A stretch of DNA of 15,490 nt. Origin: Candidatus Saccharimonadota bacterium. Lineage in GTDB: Bacteria > Patescibacteriota > Saccharimonadia > Saccharimonadales > Saccharimonadaceae. Both the position numbers and the translations under genes were made by a program. Numbering within the stretch: the stretch's first letter is position 1; each line of letters starts with the position of its first letter. The DNA is taken from NCBI GenBank assembly GCA_030536095.1, contig JAUNQQ010000016.1:1-15490 (forward strand). Reading direction: 5' to 3'. Below the pieces are notes generated by a model. It made no database searches. It was not told where the DNA came from and saw only the letters and a program-made list of their open reading frames with translations. Positions 6,901 through 13,561 of the stretch are shown piece by piece.

Positions 6901-9079
6901 CGGCTTCTTGAGCTTTTGCTCCCAACATTGACCTCCAATCGCTCGCTTCATTCTGGCGTCGACCAATTGCCTGTTGAGCGCGCTGCATGCGACGAGCATA
7001 GACACCATTAGGTTTTGCATTCTCTGAACGCCTTCTACCATAAGCGGACATTTTCCAATTGCCGTCTTTGTCTCGCCTGAAACCTGCTCTTCTCATCTCT
7101 GCATTTTCCCTCATGAGTTGATACCGATCTGAACGACCAACAGCATTCGAAGCTCGATTGCTTAAATTCCTTCCAAATCCATTGATTTTTGATCCTAGCC
7201 CACCTATTGCATCCATTGACTTCCTGGTCAGAGATGGAATGAAGAAGAATGGCATCACATCTACTGCCATCGCCACAACTGCTTCCCAAAAACCTGGTGT
7301 TCCAGTGCTATATATTAAATTAGCTACGAAATTACTTGCCCCCATTAGCGCCCCACAAATCGGATAGAGTGTAAGTAATGCGAAAAAGGCATGAGTATAT
7401 TTATCAAAAGTTCTTTTTGTATTCGGTAATACATATAACATAATTGCAACTGGGGAAACTATCGTTAAGACCAATACCCCTACTTTTCTTGCTTCGAGAA
7501 GGAAGAAAAGAAACAAAATTGAAATAAGCGCCCCTACTACCGCAGGGATTAATGTAACTAGTGCAAGCAATATCGCCCCAGTTCCAACCGCAGCCCAAAT
7601 CCCACCACCGATACCAACACCGATAATAGAATCCATAATCACCCCAAACACCGCTTGTACCGCCGTTGAACCTGACGCGGATGGAGTTGTCCCATTGGCC
7701 ATCCCATCAAAAATGCCTTTTACTCCTACGCCAAGAATATTAGAAACATCAATCGCTAACTGGCAGACATAATACGAAAGATTAATCAATATTACCGTGA
7801 CAATTAATCGCGGCAACATTCGCTTTATCCCTAGATTACTAATTCCCAAGCCAGTTATCTGCGAGATAATTACAATAAGCATCGTAATAACAAGTAATAT
7901 ATTTGCAAAATCGCGAAAAGTTGACCACGCATTCTTGGTCGCATCTTCACCATAGAATTCCGTGCCTATCTTTAGAGATTCACTCAATATATGGTCATAA
8001 ATAAAATCCGCCGCATATGATGCCGCCTCAATCAACGGACAAAAAATCCACACTAGAGCATTTCCAGCATGATAGCAATCCAGCTTTGTCTCCGCCGCAC
8101 TCTCACTCCCGCTCCCACCTCCAGTCGCGCTCGTTGTTCCTCCTCCTGCAATACTACTTCCAGTTCCGCCACTCCCGCTACTTGCCGGGTCATCTGCGTT
8201 TCCAGAAGCTTGCTCTGCCGTTTGATTCGATTCCGTAACGGTTTTTGCACTATACGTAACATCGGCAACATTAGTTCCATCGCACCTTATCTCTCTATAT
8301 ATCGTAGTTCCAGCACCAGAAGTCATTCTCGAAACTTCAGCTATATAGCAGGTCGAAATGTCGTCAATTCTAAGTTTATCCTGGTCAGTGAGATAGTCTA
8401 ACACGTTATCACTGCAATCGTTAACCGCAGCACCGACTACACAATTTGCTTCTTTTACTTTAGTTCCGCCCTGTATCCCTCCTTCAATCTTTAAATCTTG
8501 CTTCCACTGATTTGCCCAATAATTTACATGTTCCAGTACTCTGTTAACATATGCTTCTGCTCCTTGCCCTTTATACGCGGAAGCCTCAAAAACATGACCG
8601 TTTGATATAGGTGAACTATTGGACGTCCCGTTTTTTCCATCATCAGCATGATCATCTGGTGAACCGCTCGTTCCTCTTCCGTTTGCTCCAAAGTCAACCC
8701 ATGCATTCTGATATTTATTTCCAGTCTCAAAGTCTCTTTTTGTTTTTATGGCTACTTTTCCAATTGTAATTTCACTAACCGGTGTTCCCGACCCATCTAA
8801 GTAATCAGCTAGCCCGGTCATTTTCGTTACCGAAATCGTTCCGTCTGCATATTCGTCCGCACAAACCTGAATCCCATATGTCGTCCCCCCGTCATTACTT
8901 GGCGTAAGAACAGCTGTTTTACAAACTGATTTTGTCGGGCTGTCTGCCCAAACATCCAACTTCACCACCAAATTCCCCACAATCGGCAACACTAAAAGCC
9001 CCGCCAGAAGCAGCGCCTTAATTCGCCCACAAAAACCTCTTCCCCGGAGCGACCTTTTGTTTTTGTTTTTATGACCCAT
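3944..9079 (-). CDS. Giant VirB6/TrbL-like multi-pass membrane protein (1711 aa)
   Basis: The start ATG 9079 gives a basic N-terminus (KNKNKRSLRGRG) and a signal or anchor segment (22-45, ending VWADS). Residues 46-340 form an exported domain with at least eight cysteines and a Gly/Ser/Thr-rich linker (290-328). A hydrophobic core follows, with about six or seven segments (near 391-409, 422-447, 475-500, 501-528, 532-551, 563-590, 597-616). It includes WSTFRDFANILLV and GISNLGIKRMLPRLI, which I associate with VirB6/TrbL-like proteins of CPR type IV secretion systems; those form the inner-membrane channel. Residues 620-1711 are soluble and probably cytoplasmic: first strongly basic (630-720), then a long Ala/Glu/Thr-rich helical region, ending in GPRPRGG and PPPPPGGPPPP. 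Known VirB6/TrbL proteins are usually 300-500 aa, with some long variants. No other secretion gene is in the window, so the role (secretion, DNA uptake or host contact) is inferred from the core alone. Confidence 0.85.
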   Translation of the reverse strand: MGHKNKNKRSLRGRGFCGRIKALLLAGLLVLPIVGNLVVKLDVWADSPTKSVCKTAVLTPSNDGGTTYGIQVCADEYADGTISVTKMTGLADYLDGSGTPVSEITIGKVAIKTKRDFETGNKYQNAWVDFGANGRGTSGSPDDHADDGKNGTSNSSPISNGHVFEASAYKGQGAEAYVNRVLEHVNYWANQWKQDLKIEGGIQGGTKVKEANCVVGAAVNDCSDNVLDYLTDQDKLRIDDISTCYIAEVSRMTSGAGTTIYREIRCDGTNVADVTYSAKTVTESNQTAEQASGNADDPASSGSGGTGSSIAGGGTTSATGGGSGSESAAETKLDCYHAGNALVWIFCPLIEAASYAADFIYDHILSESLKIGTEFYGEDATKNAWSTFRDFANILLVITMLIVIISQITGLGISNLGIKRMLPRLIVTVILINLSYYVCQLAIDVSNILGVGVKGIFDGMANGTTPSASGSTAVQAVFGVIMDSIIGVGIGGGIWAAVGTGAILLALVTLIPAVVGALISILFLFFLLEARKVGVLVLTIVSPVAIMLYVLPNTKRTFDKYTHAFFALLTLYPICGALMGASNFVANLIYSTGTPGFWEAVVAMAVDVMPFFFIPSLTRKSMDAIGGLGSKINGFGRNLSNRASNAVGRSDRYQLMRENAEMRRAGFRRDKDGNWKMSAYGRRRSENAKPNGVYARRMQRAQQAIGRRQNEASDWRSMLGAKAQEAVLGEDGKPLMEVAKDENGNIMTDKDNRPIMRPVMRTMTDENGNEIRGIDAMLLASNNASTIQAEARIHDQMKMADNGYARMMTRQQMDSSDAREASLRNLYAADREFGGEKDFNNAQVLEAAVRGKTQAARLGMWDGDGATRYAERKLTETYRAIEAENVKTEEAGILNDKRWLEGGKAREELIRENMLKAVETDNIALMRAVGNVQDKGSIDNFRNVLNEATRDKNGELYKSLHNENGEFNADGYSLMQNLALSAQGNSVLMSDSRIATWATKSSLVSGTLDADFSKYQFGAVDENGEMTAELKAATDISPEDIRTMDKGFVRDYVGSVAVGETKLSAEQRRALDDYVTTNNYKSSDAERRGFIDTLRTASAVYAGEGISFRRKDGTTAEIRGMSAPDGMNTQDFETLVSTYRSGEFDNDQAAKAAVEGVITRTATHDMSSAGLSWRAESFSNDDNKNTAIEVVARQLGSISDTSFDNMTTNGDRATVNSIIEQAVSGVGSGMLRGASEVRREQIAELAATQLMTSSELVNPGSQSGLRLINSLTSGFADNANAEMQAMSAMIGAKMTGDEANWQRLNEGDRQEIVRGVGHSLGSVASSDLGRILGATMQENGGAITLSGEIVREATSSAATLSSLSIENRTKLATAAAEGGLIEKLNEAQFANMVKMEGLDGKTLQTVVEAGTQPQISGMTASWGNPDFIATAADRSVAQVIATSPDAWANVLPDSQATILRTAQMSETAAETIRVQTTEQRRIEKERTDRLDSIIANSSSVDQLKSEMNQMIAAGSMADAAYVISKNPNILAEFNSPAGADAIRMVANSSTENARTIADAITKGMGQHFDVGEIAQKLVSDQDVYSAIKDNETREVLVAKSGWTENIAKEERDAATQIRRTEKSLAAMERAQVSPVETVPEDIQRADERNVVAQAEATQLRGQAATGPSTDVTAGRSETVAQTLMRYGPRPRGGPGTNFPPPPPGGPPPPAP

Positions 9080-9088
9080 TACCCCCCA

Positions 9089-9117
9089 ATTTTACCATAA
9101 CAATAATAAAAATAAAA
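9089..9117 (-). promoter_or_regulatory. Extended -10 promoter of the VirB6/TrbL-like gene, near-leaderless
   Basis: On the - strand, TGGTAAAAT is an extended -10 (hexamer TAAAAT 9094-9089), with a weak TTTTAT (9117-9112) 17 nt upstream. The ATG at 9079 follows after 9 nt, so the expected leader is about 3 nt. A run of six G lies between, too close to the ATG for a normal ribosome site. Confidence 0.55.
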
Positions 9118-9128
9118 GTTTTTTCTAA

Positions 9129-9229
9129 AAAATCGCCACCAAAAATCCCGGCCGACCACCAAAATCGCCACCAAAATCCCAGCTAAAAATTCCGGCCAAC
9201 CACTAAAACCTCGCCAAAAATCCAAAAAT
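9129..9229. repeat. Degenerate short direct repeats between dnaK and the VirB6/TrbL-like gene
   Basis: The + strand is A/C-rich and repeats related words: AATCGCCACCAAAA at 9131 and 9163, followed each time by an (A)TCCC; CCGGCCGACCAC at 9148 and CCGGCCAACCAC at 9192; and TCGCCAAAAATCC at 9211. Periods (32 and 44 nt) are irregular. The 9080-9343 interval holds no convincing gene; apart from these repeats I see only the promoter at its left end and the dnaK terminator at its right end. Confidence 0.55.
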
Positions 9230-9303
9230 CTCCCATTAAAACCCGGCTGACTATCAAAAATCCTAAACAACCAAAAGCTTTAGCCAGCCAAAACCCAACC
9301 ACA

Positions 9304-9326
9304 AAAATCCCCCGCAGGGGGATTTT
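9304..9326 (-). terminator. Rho-independent terminator of dnaK
   Basis: AAAATCCCCC pairs with GGGGGATTTT around a 3-nt loop: a perfect 10-bp stem with a U-rich 3' arm, 17 nt past the dnaK TAA. The palindrome could also act on + strand transcripts, but no + strand gene precedes it. Confidence 0.9.
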
Positions 9327-9343
9327 ATTTTAGTAGCAGGGAA

Positions 9344-11251
9344 TTATTTATCCACCACTTCGCCTTCGACCGCCTCGCCGTCAGAAGAATCAGAAGACTT
9401 CTCCGCGTCAGAACCGTCAGAACCATCAGAACCACCTTCCGCTGCACCACTCTGATACAGCTTCGCTCCAATCGGCATCAGCTTATCTCCGAGCTCTTTA
9501 ATCGCTTCCTCTAACTTCTTTAGGTCCGCATCCTCGTCCTTTAAGACTTCCTCAGCTTCCCCCGCCGCCTTCTTAATTTCCTCCGCATCTTCGTCCGAAA
9601 TCTTCCCCTTGTATTCATCTGGCATCTTCTTCGCCTGATAAATCGCATTTTCCAGTCGATTTCGCGCGTCAATCGTATCACGCTTCTTCTTATCTTCGTC
9701 CGCGTGCGCTTCTGCCTCGGCCGCCGCCTTCTCAATATCACTCTTGCTCATATTCCCCGAATTCTGAATCGTAATCGACTGCTCTTTTCCTGTCCCCTTA
9801 TCTTTCGCCGTTACATTCAGAATTCCATTCGCGTCAATATTAAATGTCACCTCAATCTGCGGCACACCTCTTGGCGCCGGCGCAATTCCATCCAGAATAA
9901 ACCGTCCGAGTGACTTATTATCTCCCGCCATTTCGCGTTCACCCTGAACCACGTGAATCTCCACCTGTGGCTGATTATCCGAAGCGGTCGAAAACGTCTC
10001 TGATTTTGAAGTCGGAATCGTTGTATTCCGCTCAATCAGCTTCGTCGCCACTCCACCCATCGTTTCAATTCCGAGCGATAGTGGTGTCACATCGAGCAAC
10101 AGTACATCTTTTACATCGCCCTGTAAGACTCCACCCTGAATTGCCGCGCCTACCGCCACAACTTCGTCCGGATTTACGCCTTGCATCGGATCTTTGCCAA
10201 AATACTTTTTCACCCGCTCAACCACCGCCGGCATCCGTGTCATTCCCCCTACCATCACGATTTCGTCAATATCGCTCGCCTTTAGTTTCGCATCTTTTAG
10301 CGCCCGGTCAATTGGCTTCTCTAGTCGATCCAATAATTCCGCAACCATTTCTTCCAACTTCGCCCGTGTCAGCGTATAATCAAAATGCTTTGGCCCGTCC
10401 GCATCCGCTGTCAGATATGGCAGATTTATCTCCGTCTCTTTCGCAGTGGAAAGTTCAATTTTTGCTTTTTCCGCCGCATCCTTAATCCGTTGCATTGCTG
10501 CCGCGTCGCCCCTGATATCAATATCCGACTCACTCTTAAACTGGTCGCAGAGGAAATTCACAATCACATTGTCAAAGTCCTCACCTCCAAGATGTGTATC
10601 GCCATTTGTAGATTTTACTTCGAAAACACCGTCTCCAAGTTCCAAAATCGACACGTCAAATGTTCCACCACCAAGGTCGAACACTACAATCTGCTCATCA
10701 TCTTTCTTGTCTAGCCCATACGCCAGCGCCGCCGCCGTCGGCTCATTAATAATCCGCCTGACTTCTAGTCCTGCGATTTTTCCTGCGTCTTTTGTTGCCT
10801 GCCGCTGAGAATCGTCAAAATATGCCGGCACCGTAATAATTGCTTCAGTCACCTTCTCCCCGAGAAAAGCCTCTGCGTCCGCCTTAATTTTCGACAGGAT
10901 CATCGCTGAAATTTCCTCTGGCGTATAATCTTTTCCGTCCATTTTTACGGCTACGCCCGAGCCCTTCTTTACGATTTTGTACGGCATGATATCAAGGTCG
11001 TGCTTAACTTCTTCGTCTGTATATTTCCGCCCAATTAGCCGCTTAATTCCATAAATCGTATTATCTGGATTAGTCACCCGCTGTCTCTGCGCAACTTTTC
11101 CTACTAATCTCTCCCCCTTCTTCGTCACCGCCACGACTGACGGTGTTGTCCTGTCCCCCTCTGCGTTCGTAATCACCTCTGGTTTTCCCGCTACCATATA
11201 GGCAAAAGCGGAATTTGTTGTCCCGAGGTCAATTCCAATAATCTTACTCAT
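9344..11251 (-). CDS. dnaK: DnaK, Hsp70 molecular chaperone (635 aa)
   Basis: DnaK is the ATP-driven chaperone that, with DnaJ and GrpE, folds and rescues cytoplasmic proteins. The start is ATG 11251 ([14 protein letters not shown], phosphate loop 1); an in-frame extension to 11287 would begin before the predicted transcript start. Nucleotide-binding motifs: [45 protein letters not shown] and [10 protein letters not shown]. The interdomain linker is [13 protein letters not shown], followed by a normal substrate-binding domain and helical lid. The NBD retains the segment around [19 protein letters not shown] that Firmicutes DnaK lacks. The C-terminal tail is Ser/Asp/Gly-rich and ends GEVVDK. 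A weak AGGA site lies about 10 nt before the start. Regulation by HrcA is indicated by a CIRCE operator over its promoter. It is monocistronic: grpE, dnaJ and hrcA are not in this window. Confidence 0.99.
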   Translation of the reverse strand: MSKIIGIDLGTTNSAFAYMVAGKPEVITNAEGDRTTPSVVAVTKKGERLVGKVAQRQRVTNPDNTIYGIKRLIGRKYTDEEVKHDLDIMPYKIVKKGSGVAVKMDGKDYTPEEISAMILSKIKADAEAFLGEKVTEAIITVPAYFDDSQRQATKDAGKIAGLEVRRIINEPTAAALAYGLDKKDDEQIVVFDLGGGTFDVSILELGDGVFEVKSTNGDTHLGGEDFDNVIVNFLCDQFKSESDIDIRGDAAAMQRIKDAAEKAKIELSTAKETEINLPYLTADADGPKHFDYTLTRAKLEEMVAELLDRLEKPIDRALKDAKLKASDIDEIVMVGGMTRMPAVVERVKKYFGKDPMQGVNPDEVVAVGAAIQGGVLQGDVKDVLLLDVTPLSLGIETMGGVATKLIERNTTIPTSKSETFSTASDNQPQVEIHVVQGEREMAGDNKSLGRFILDGIAPAPRGVPQIEVTFNIDANGILNVTAKDKGTGKEQSITIQNSGNMSKSDIEKAAAEAEAHADEDKKKRDTIDARNRLENAIYQAKKMPDEYKGKISDEDAEEIKKAAGEAEEVLKDEDADLKKLEEAIKELGDKLMPIGAKLYQSGAAEGGSDGSDGSDAEKSSDSSDGEAVEGEVVDK

Positions 11252-11277
11252 TCTATTTTCTTCCTTTCTTATTTTCC

Positions 11278-11306
11278 ATTTTATCAAATTAGCACTCGCT
11301 TGTCAA
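11278..11306 (-). promoter_or_regulatory. dnaK promoter
   Basis: On the - strand, perfect -35 TTGACA (11306-11301), 17-nt spacer, -10 TAAAAT (11283-11278). The start near 11271 gives a leader of about 20 nt. The CIRCE operator covers the -35 box and half the spacer, as expected for HrcA repression. Confidence 0.85.
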
Positions 11307-11315
11307 GACTGCTAA
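11289..11315. promoter_or_regulatory. CIRCE operator (HrcA binding site)
   Basis: TTAGCACTC (11289-11297), 9 nt, then GACTGCTAA (11307-11315). The consensus is TTAGCACTC-N9-GAGTGCTAA, so there is one mismatch, in the third base of the right arm. HrcA binds CIRCE and represses heat-shock chaperone genes. The site overlaps the dnaK promoter and ends 11 nt before the tpiA -35 box. Confidence 0.92.
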
Positions 11316-11326
11316 TAAATAATTTT

Positions 11327-11355
11327 TTGACTTTTCCTACTGCATCCTATATAAT
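11327..11355 (+). promoter_or_regulatory. tpiA promoter positioned for a leaderless transcript
   Basis: -35 TTGACT (11327-11332), 17-nt spacer, perfect -10 TATAAT (11350-11355), then 7 nt to the ATG at 11363. Transcription is expected to start at or 1 nt before the A of the ATG. There is no Shine-Dalgarno sequence. Confidence 0.8.
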
Positions 11356-11362
11356 ATATACT

Positions 11363-12109
11363 ATGAAATCATATGTCGTGGGTAATTGGAAAATGAACTT
11401 TACGGTTGGCGAGTCGTCGCTATACCTACATAAACTTTTAAAACGCCTAAAGCCCCATCGTGGCCTTGAAATAGTGGCCGCACCTTCGACCATTGCGCTC
11501 CAGCCTCTTTCGCTTCAGGTTGATCGAAAAAAGCTAAAACTTTCCGCTCAGAATTGTTTTGACCGAGATTATGGCGCCTATACCGGGGAAGTTTCCGCGA
11601 CCCAGCTTCGTACCCTTGTTGACTACTGTATTATTGGCCATTCCGAGCGCCGTTATCATTTTCATGAATCTGATAAAGATATTAAAAATAAAGTTGCCGC
11701 CTGCCTGCGCAATAATATTACCCCGATTTTATGTATTGGCGAAACAGCATCCGAGCGTGATTTTGGTGAGACAAAAGACGTAATAAAGGATCAGCTTCTC
11801 GGAGGACTCTCCGAAGTTCCCGAAGAAGATCAGGCAAAAGTAATTATCGCCTACGAACCAGTCTGGGCAATTTCCAGCGTAAAAGGCGCTAAGCTCGCCA
11901 GCCCGACCGATGTCGCCGAAGTAATAAACATTATCCGTGATTTTATCCCTAAAGACGCCCCGCTTCTTTTTGGCGGTAGTGTTAATCCGTCCAATGCCGG
12001 CGGATATCTGACAATTCCTGGAATAAATGGCCTGCTTGTTGGCGGAGCGTCTCTGATTGCTGATGAATTTTTAAGCATAATCGAGGTAGCAAACCGTGTC
12101 AAGTCCTAA
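11363..12109 (+). CDS. tpiA: Triosephosphate isomerase (248 aa)
   Basis: Interconverts dihydroxyacetone phosphate and glyceraldehyde 3-phosphate in glycolysis (cytoplasmic). The TIM barrel is complete: NWKMN with Lys10, IIGHSERR with His93, AYEPVWAI with Glu165, and the phosphate-binding FGGSVNPSNAG and GLLVGGASL. Length is typical. Catalytic loop 6 is unusual: after EPVWAI the family's GTGKxA reads SSVKGAKLA, about 3 residues longer than in E. coli. The start is secure because MKSYVVGNWKMN is the normal TIM N-terminus; the frame extends upstream to 11300 but through the promoter. The last 14 nt overlap the next gene, suggesting translational coupling. Confidence 0.97.
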   Translation: MKSYVVGNWKMNFTVGESSLYLHKLLKRLKPHRGLEIVAAPSTIALQPLSLQVDRKKLKLSAQNCFDRDYGAYTGEVSATQLRTLVDYCIIGHSERRYHFHESDKDIKNKVAACLRNNITPILCIGETASERDFGETKDVIKDQLLGGLSEVPEEDQAKVIIAYEPVWAISSVKGAKLASPTDVAEVINIIRDFIPKDAPLLFGGSVNPSNAGGYLTIPGINGLLVGGASLIADEFLSIIEVANRVKS

Positions 12110-13550
12110 TCGGAAGCTTATGGATTTTGCTCCACGAAAGACTGGTACACATCCGGCCTCTCGTCCCGTGGCAACAAATCCCGCAGCGCGACCAGTAGCA
12201 AAACCTGTACCTAAAAAACCCGCAGTAAAATCTAGCTCGCGCCCAGCTTCTCGTCCTACTGCCTCAAGACCAGCGCATCGGCCCGTCACAAGACCGGCCG
12301 TAAAATCCGCTACGAAATCAGCAACAAGAACTGTTTCTAAAAAATCCCCAACCCCTGTATCCGCCCCTATCCAGCGAAAATCTCCCGCTGCTATCCGAAG
12401 AGCTACTCCTCGTCGCATTTCTCGCCCAGTAGCCGAACCCTCTCCCGCTCGCCCCGTTTCTCATTCTGCTTTTGTTGATTCTGGGCATACTTCTAATACA
12501 GTTCGTCAGCCGAAGAAACCATCCTCAGCTCTTCGAAGAATTCCTATGCGTCAGTCCGCAGCTTCATCTCGACCACAGGCGGCGCCTTCATCCCGGCCTT
12601 CAAAAGCCACGCCGAGAAAATCACCCCAGCCCCAGCCATCTCTTGAGCAACCTACTTCTACCGAACAGATTTTCACTCCGTCTGAAGTCGAGCTTGATTC
12701 TCAATCTAATTCCGCCGCAATTACTCGCGAAGTTTCCGCCCTGATTTCGCATGATGAGCAGGATTCAATTGTTGAAATGTCCGTTGACGAAACGGTTGTT
12801 ATGGCTACCCCCTCCGACCAGCCATTATCCGCCGACTTGGCAGGGAAAAATCAACCTACAACAAGCGACGCGCCGCTAAACGACTTTATTGCCGAAGTTG
12901 AACCGCTCGAAATTGATAAGATTACTAATTCTGAATCGACTGCCCAGGAATTTGAAACCGCCGATTCGTCCTCCTCGGAGTTTGAGTCTGGCGAACTCGC
13001 TTCGCCGGAGCTAGAAGCTATCGACTCGCCAGTATCAGAATTCGGAGAAGATGAACTTGAAAATCTTGAGGAGGCTTTTTCGGAACTTGAGGATAGTGGT
13101 GTTGAGCTTGAAGAAATGATTGACCACGTAAATAATAATACCACGATGGGACTAACCGATTTTGAAGATCTAAAGTCAACACCAATCGAGAAGTCACCCT
13201 TCCTCGCTGTCGAAGTAGAAAAACGCCCACTCTCTGCTCATCGTGTCGAGATGGAATCTCCAGTGTCTCAGCCTGAAGTTTCCACGACAGAAAATTCTCC
13301 CGTCTCCACGCCGTCTCCGGCTCCCGCTCCAGAAAATATCGATTCTACTCCTGCCCCTGCATCATCCTCTGCTGACAGTACAAAAAACCCGCTCTCAAAG
13401 CTAAAATCTCTCCCTAAGAAAAATCGTATAAAGAAAAACTACAAGGGGAAATCACGAAACACTATCGCCCTCGTTATTGCCATCTCTATCGCTCTCGCCC
13501 TCGGTGTTTGCGCCGGCGTTCTTATTTACTTCATTTTTTTCCAAGAATAA
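12096..13550 (+). CDS. Unknown charge-segregated, tail-anchored membrane protein (484 aa)
   Basis: I do not recognise this family. Start choice: GTG 12096 with GAGGT upstream, overlapping tpiA by 14 nt, or ATG 12120 (Met9) with a weaker GGAAG. Residues 1-182 are Arg/Lys/Pro/Ala/Ser-rich with many SRPA/RPV-type repeats and no acidic residues for long stretches. Residues 188-376 are strongly acidic (for example SELEDSGVELEEM). Residues 386-428 are Pro/Ser-rich, 429-454 are Lys-rich, and 456-482 form one transmembrane segment ending FFQE. No signal peptide is seen. It therefore resembles a tail-anchored protein with a large, probably disordered cytoplasmic part whose basic and acidic halves could interact or bind nucleic acid and partners. 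It is probably cotranscribed with tpiA. The possible role (envelope tether, chromosome or division anchor) is speculation. Confidence 0.85.
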   Translation: MSSPNRKLMDFAPRKTGTHPASRPVATNPAARPVAKPVPKKPAVKSSSRPASRPTASRPAHRPVTRPAVKSATKSATRTVSKKSPTPVSAPIQRKSPAAIRRATPRRISRPVAEPSPARPVSHSAFVDSGHTSNTVRQPKKPSSALRRIPMRQSAASSRPQAAPSSRPSKATPRKSPQPQPSLEQPTSTEQIFTPSEVELDSQSNSAAITREVSALISHDEQDSIVEMSVDETVVMATPSDQPLSADLAGKNQPTTSDAPLNDFIAEVEPLEIDKITNSESTAQEFETADSSSSEFESGELASPELEAIDSPVSEFGEDELENLEEAFSELEDSGVELEEMIDHVNNNTTMGLTDFEDLKSTPIEKSPFLAVEVEKRPLSAHRVEMESPVSQPEVSTTENSPVSTPSPAPAPENIDSTPAPASSSADSTKNPLSKLKSLPKKNRIKKNYKGKSRNTIALVIAISIALALGVCAGVLIYFIFFQE

Positions 13551-13561
13551 ACTTATAAATC

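Noticed and set aside
2199-9079. Sortase plus VirB6-like gene as a conjugative or integrative element
   Set aside because: No relaxase, integrase, attachment repeats or other secretion genes, and the pair is embedded among tRNA-Leu, folD and dnaK. More likely chromosomal core.
9129-9229. CRISPR-like array
   Set aside because: Repeats are imperfect, irregularly spaced and only about two copies each, with no uniform spacers or cas genes.
9079-9270. 63-codon frame upstream of the giant gene, stop overlapping its ATG
   Set aside because: It has a TTG start with no good ribosome site, an odd Trp/Phe/Gly composition, lies in degenerate repeats and runs through the predicted promoter. Kept only as part of the spacer observation.
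9910-10485. 191-codon + strand frame inside dnaK
   Set aside because: Shadow of dnaK in an antisense frame; Pro/Leu/Ser-rich composition and no recognisable motif.
11300-11362. 21-codon upstream extension of tpiA
   Set aside because: It passes through the -35/-10 promoter, and the family N-terminus is MKSYVVGNWKMN.
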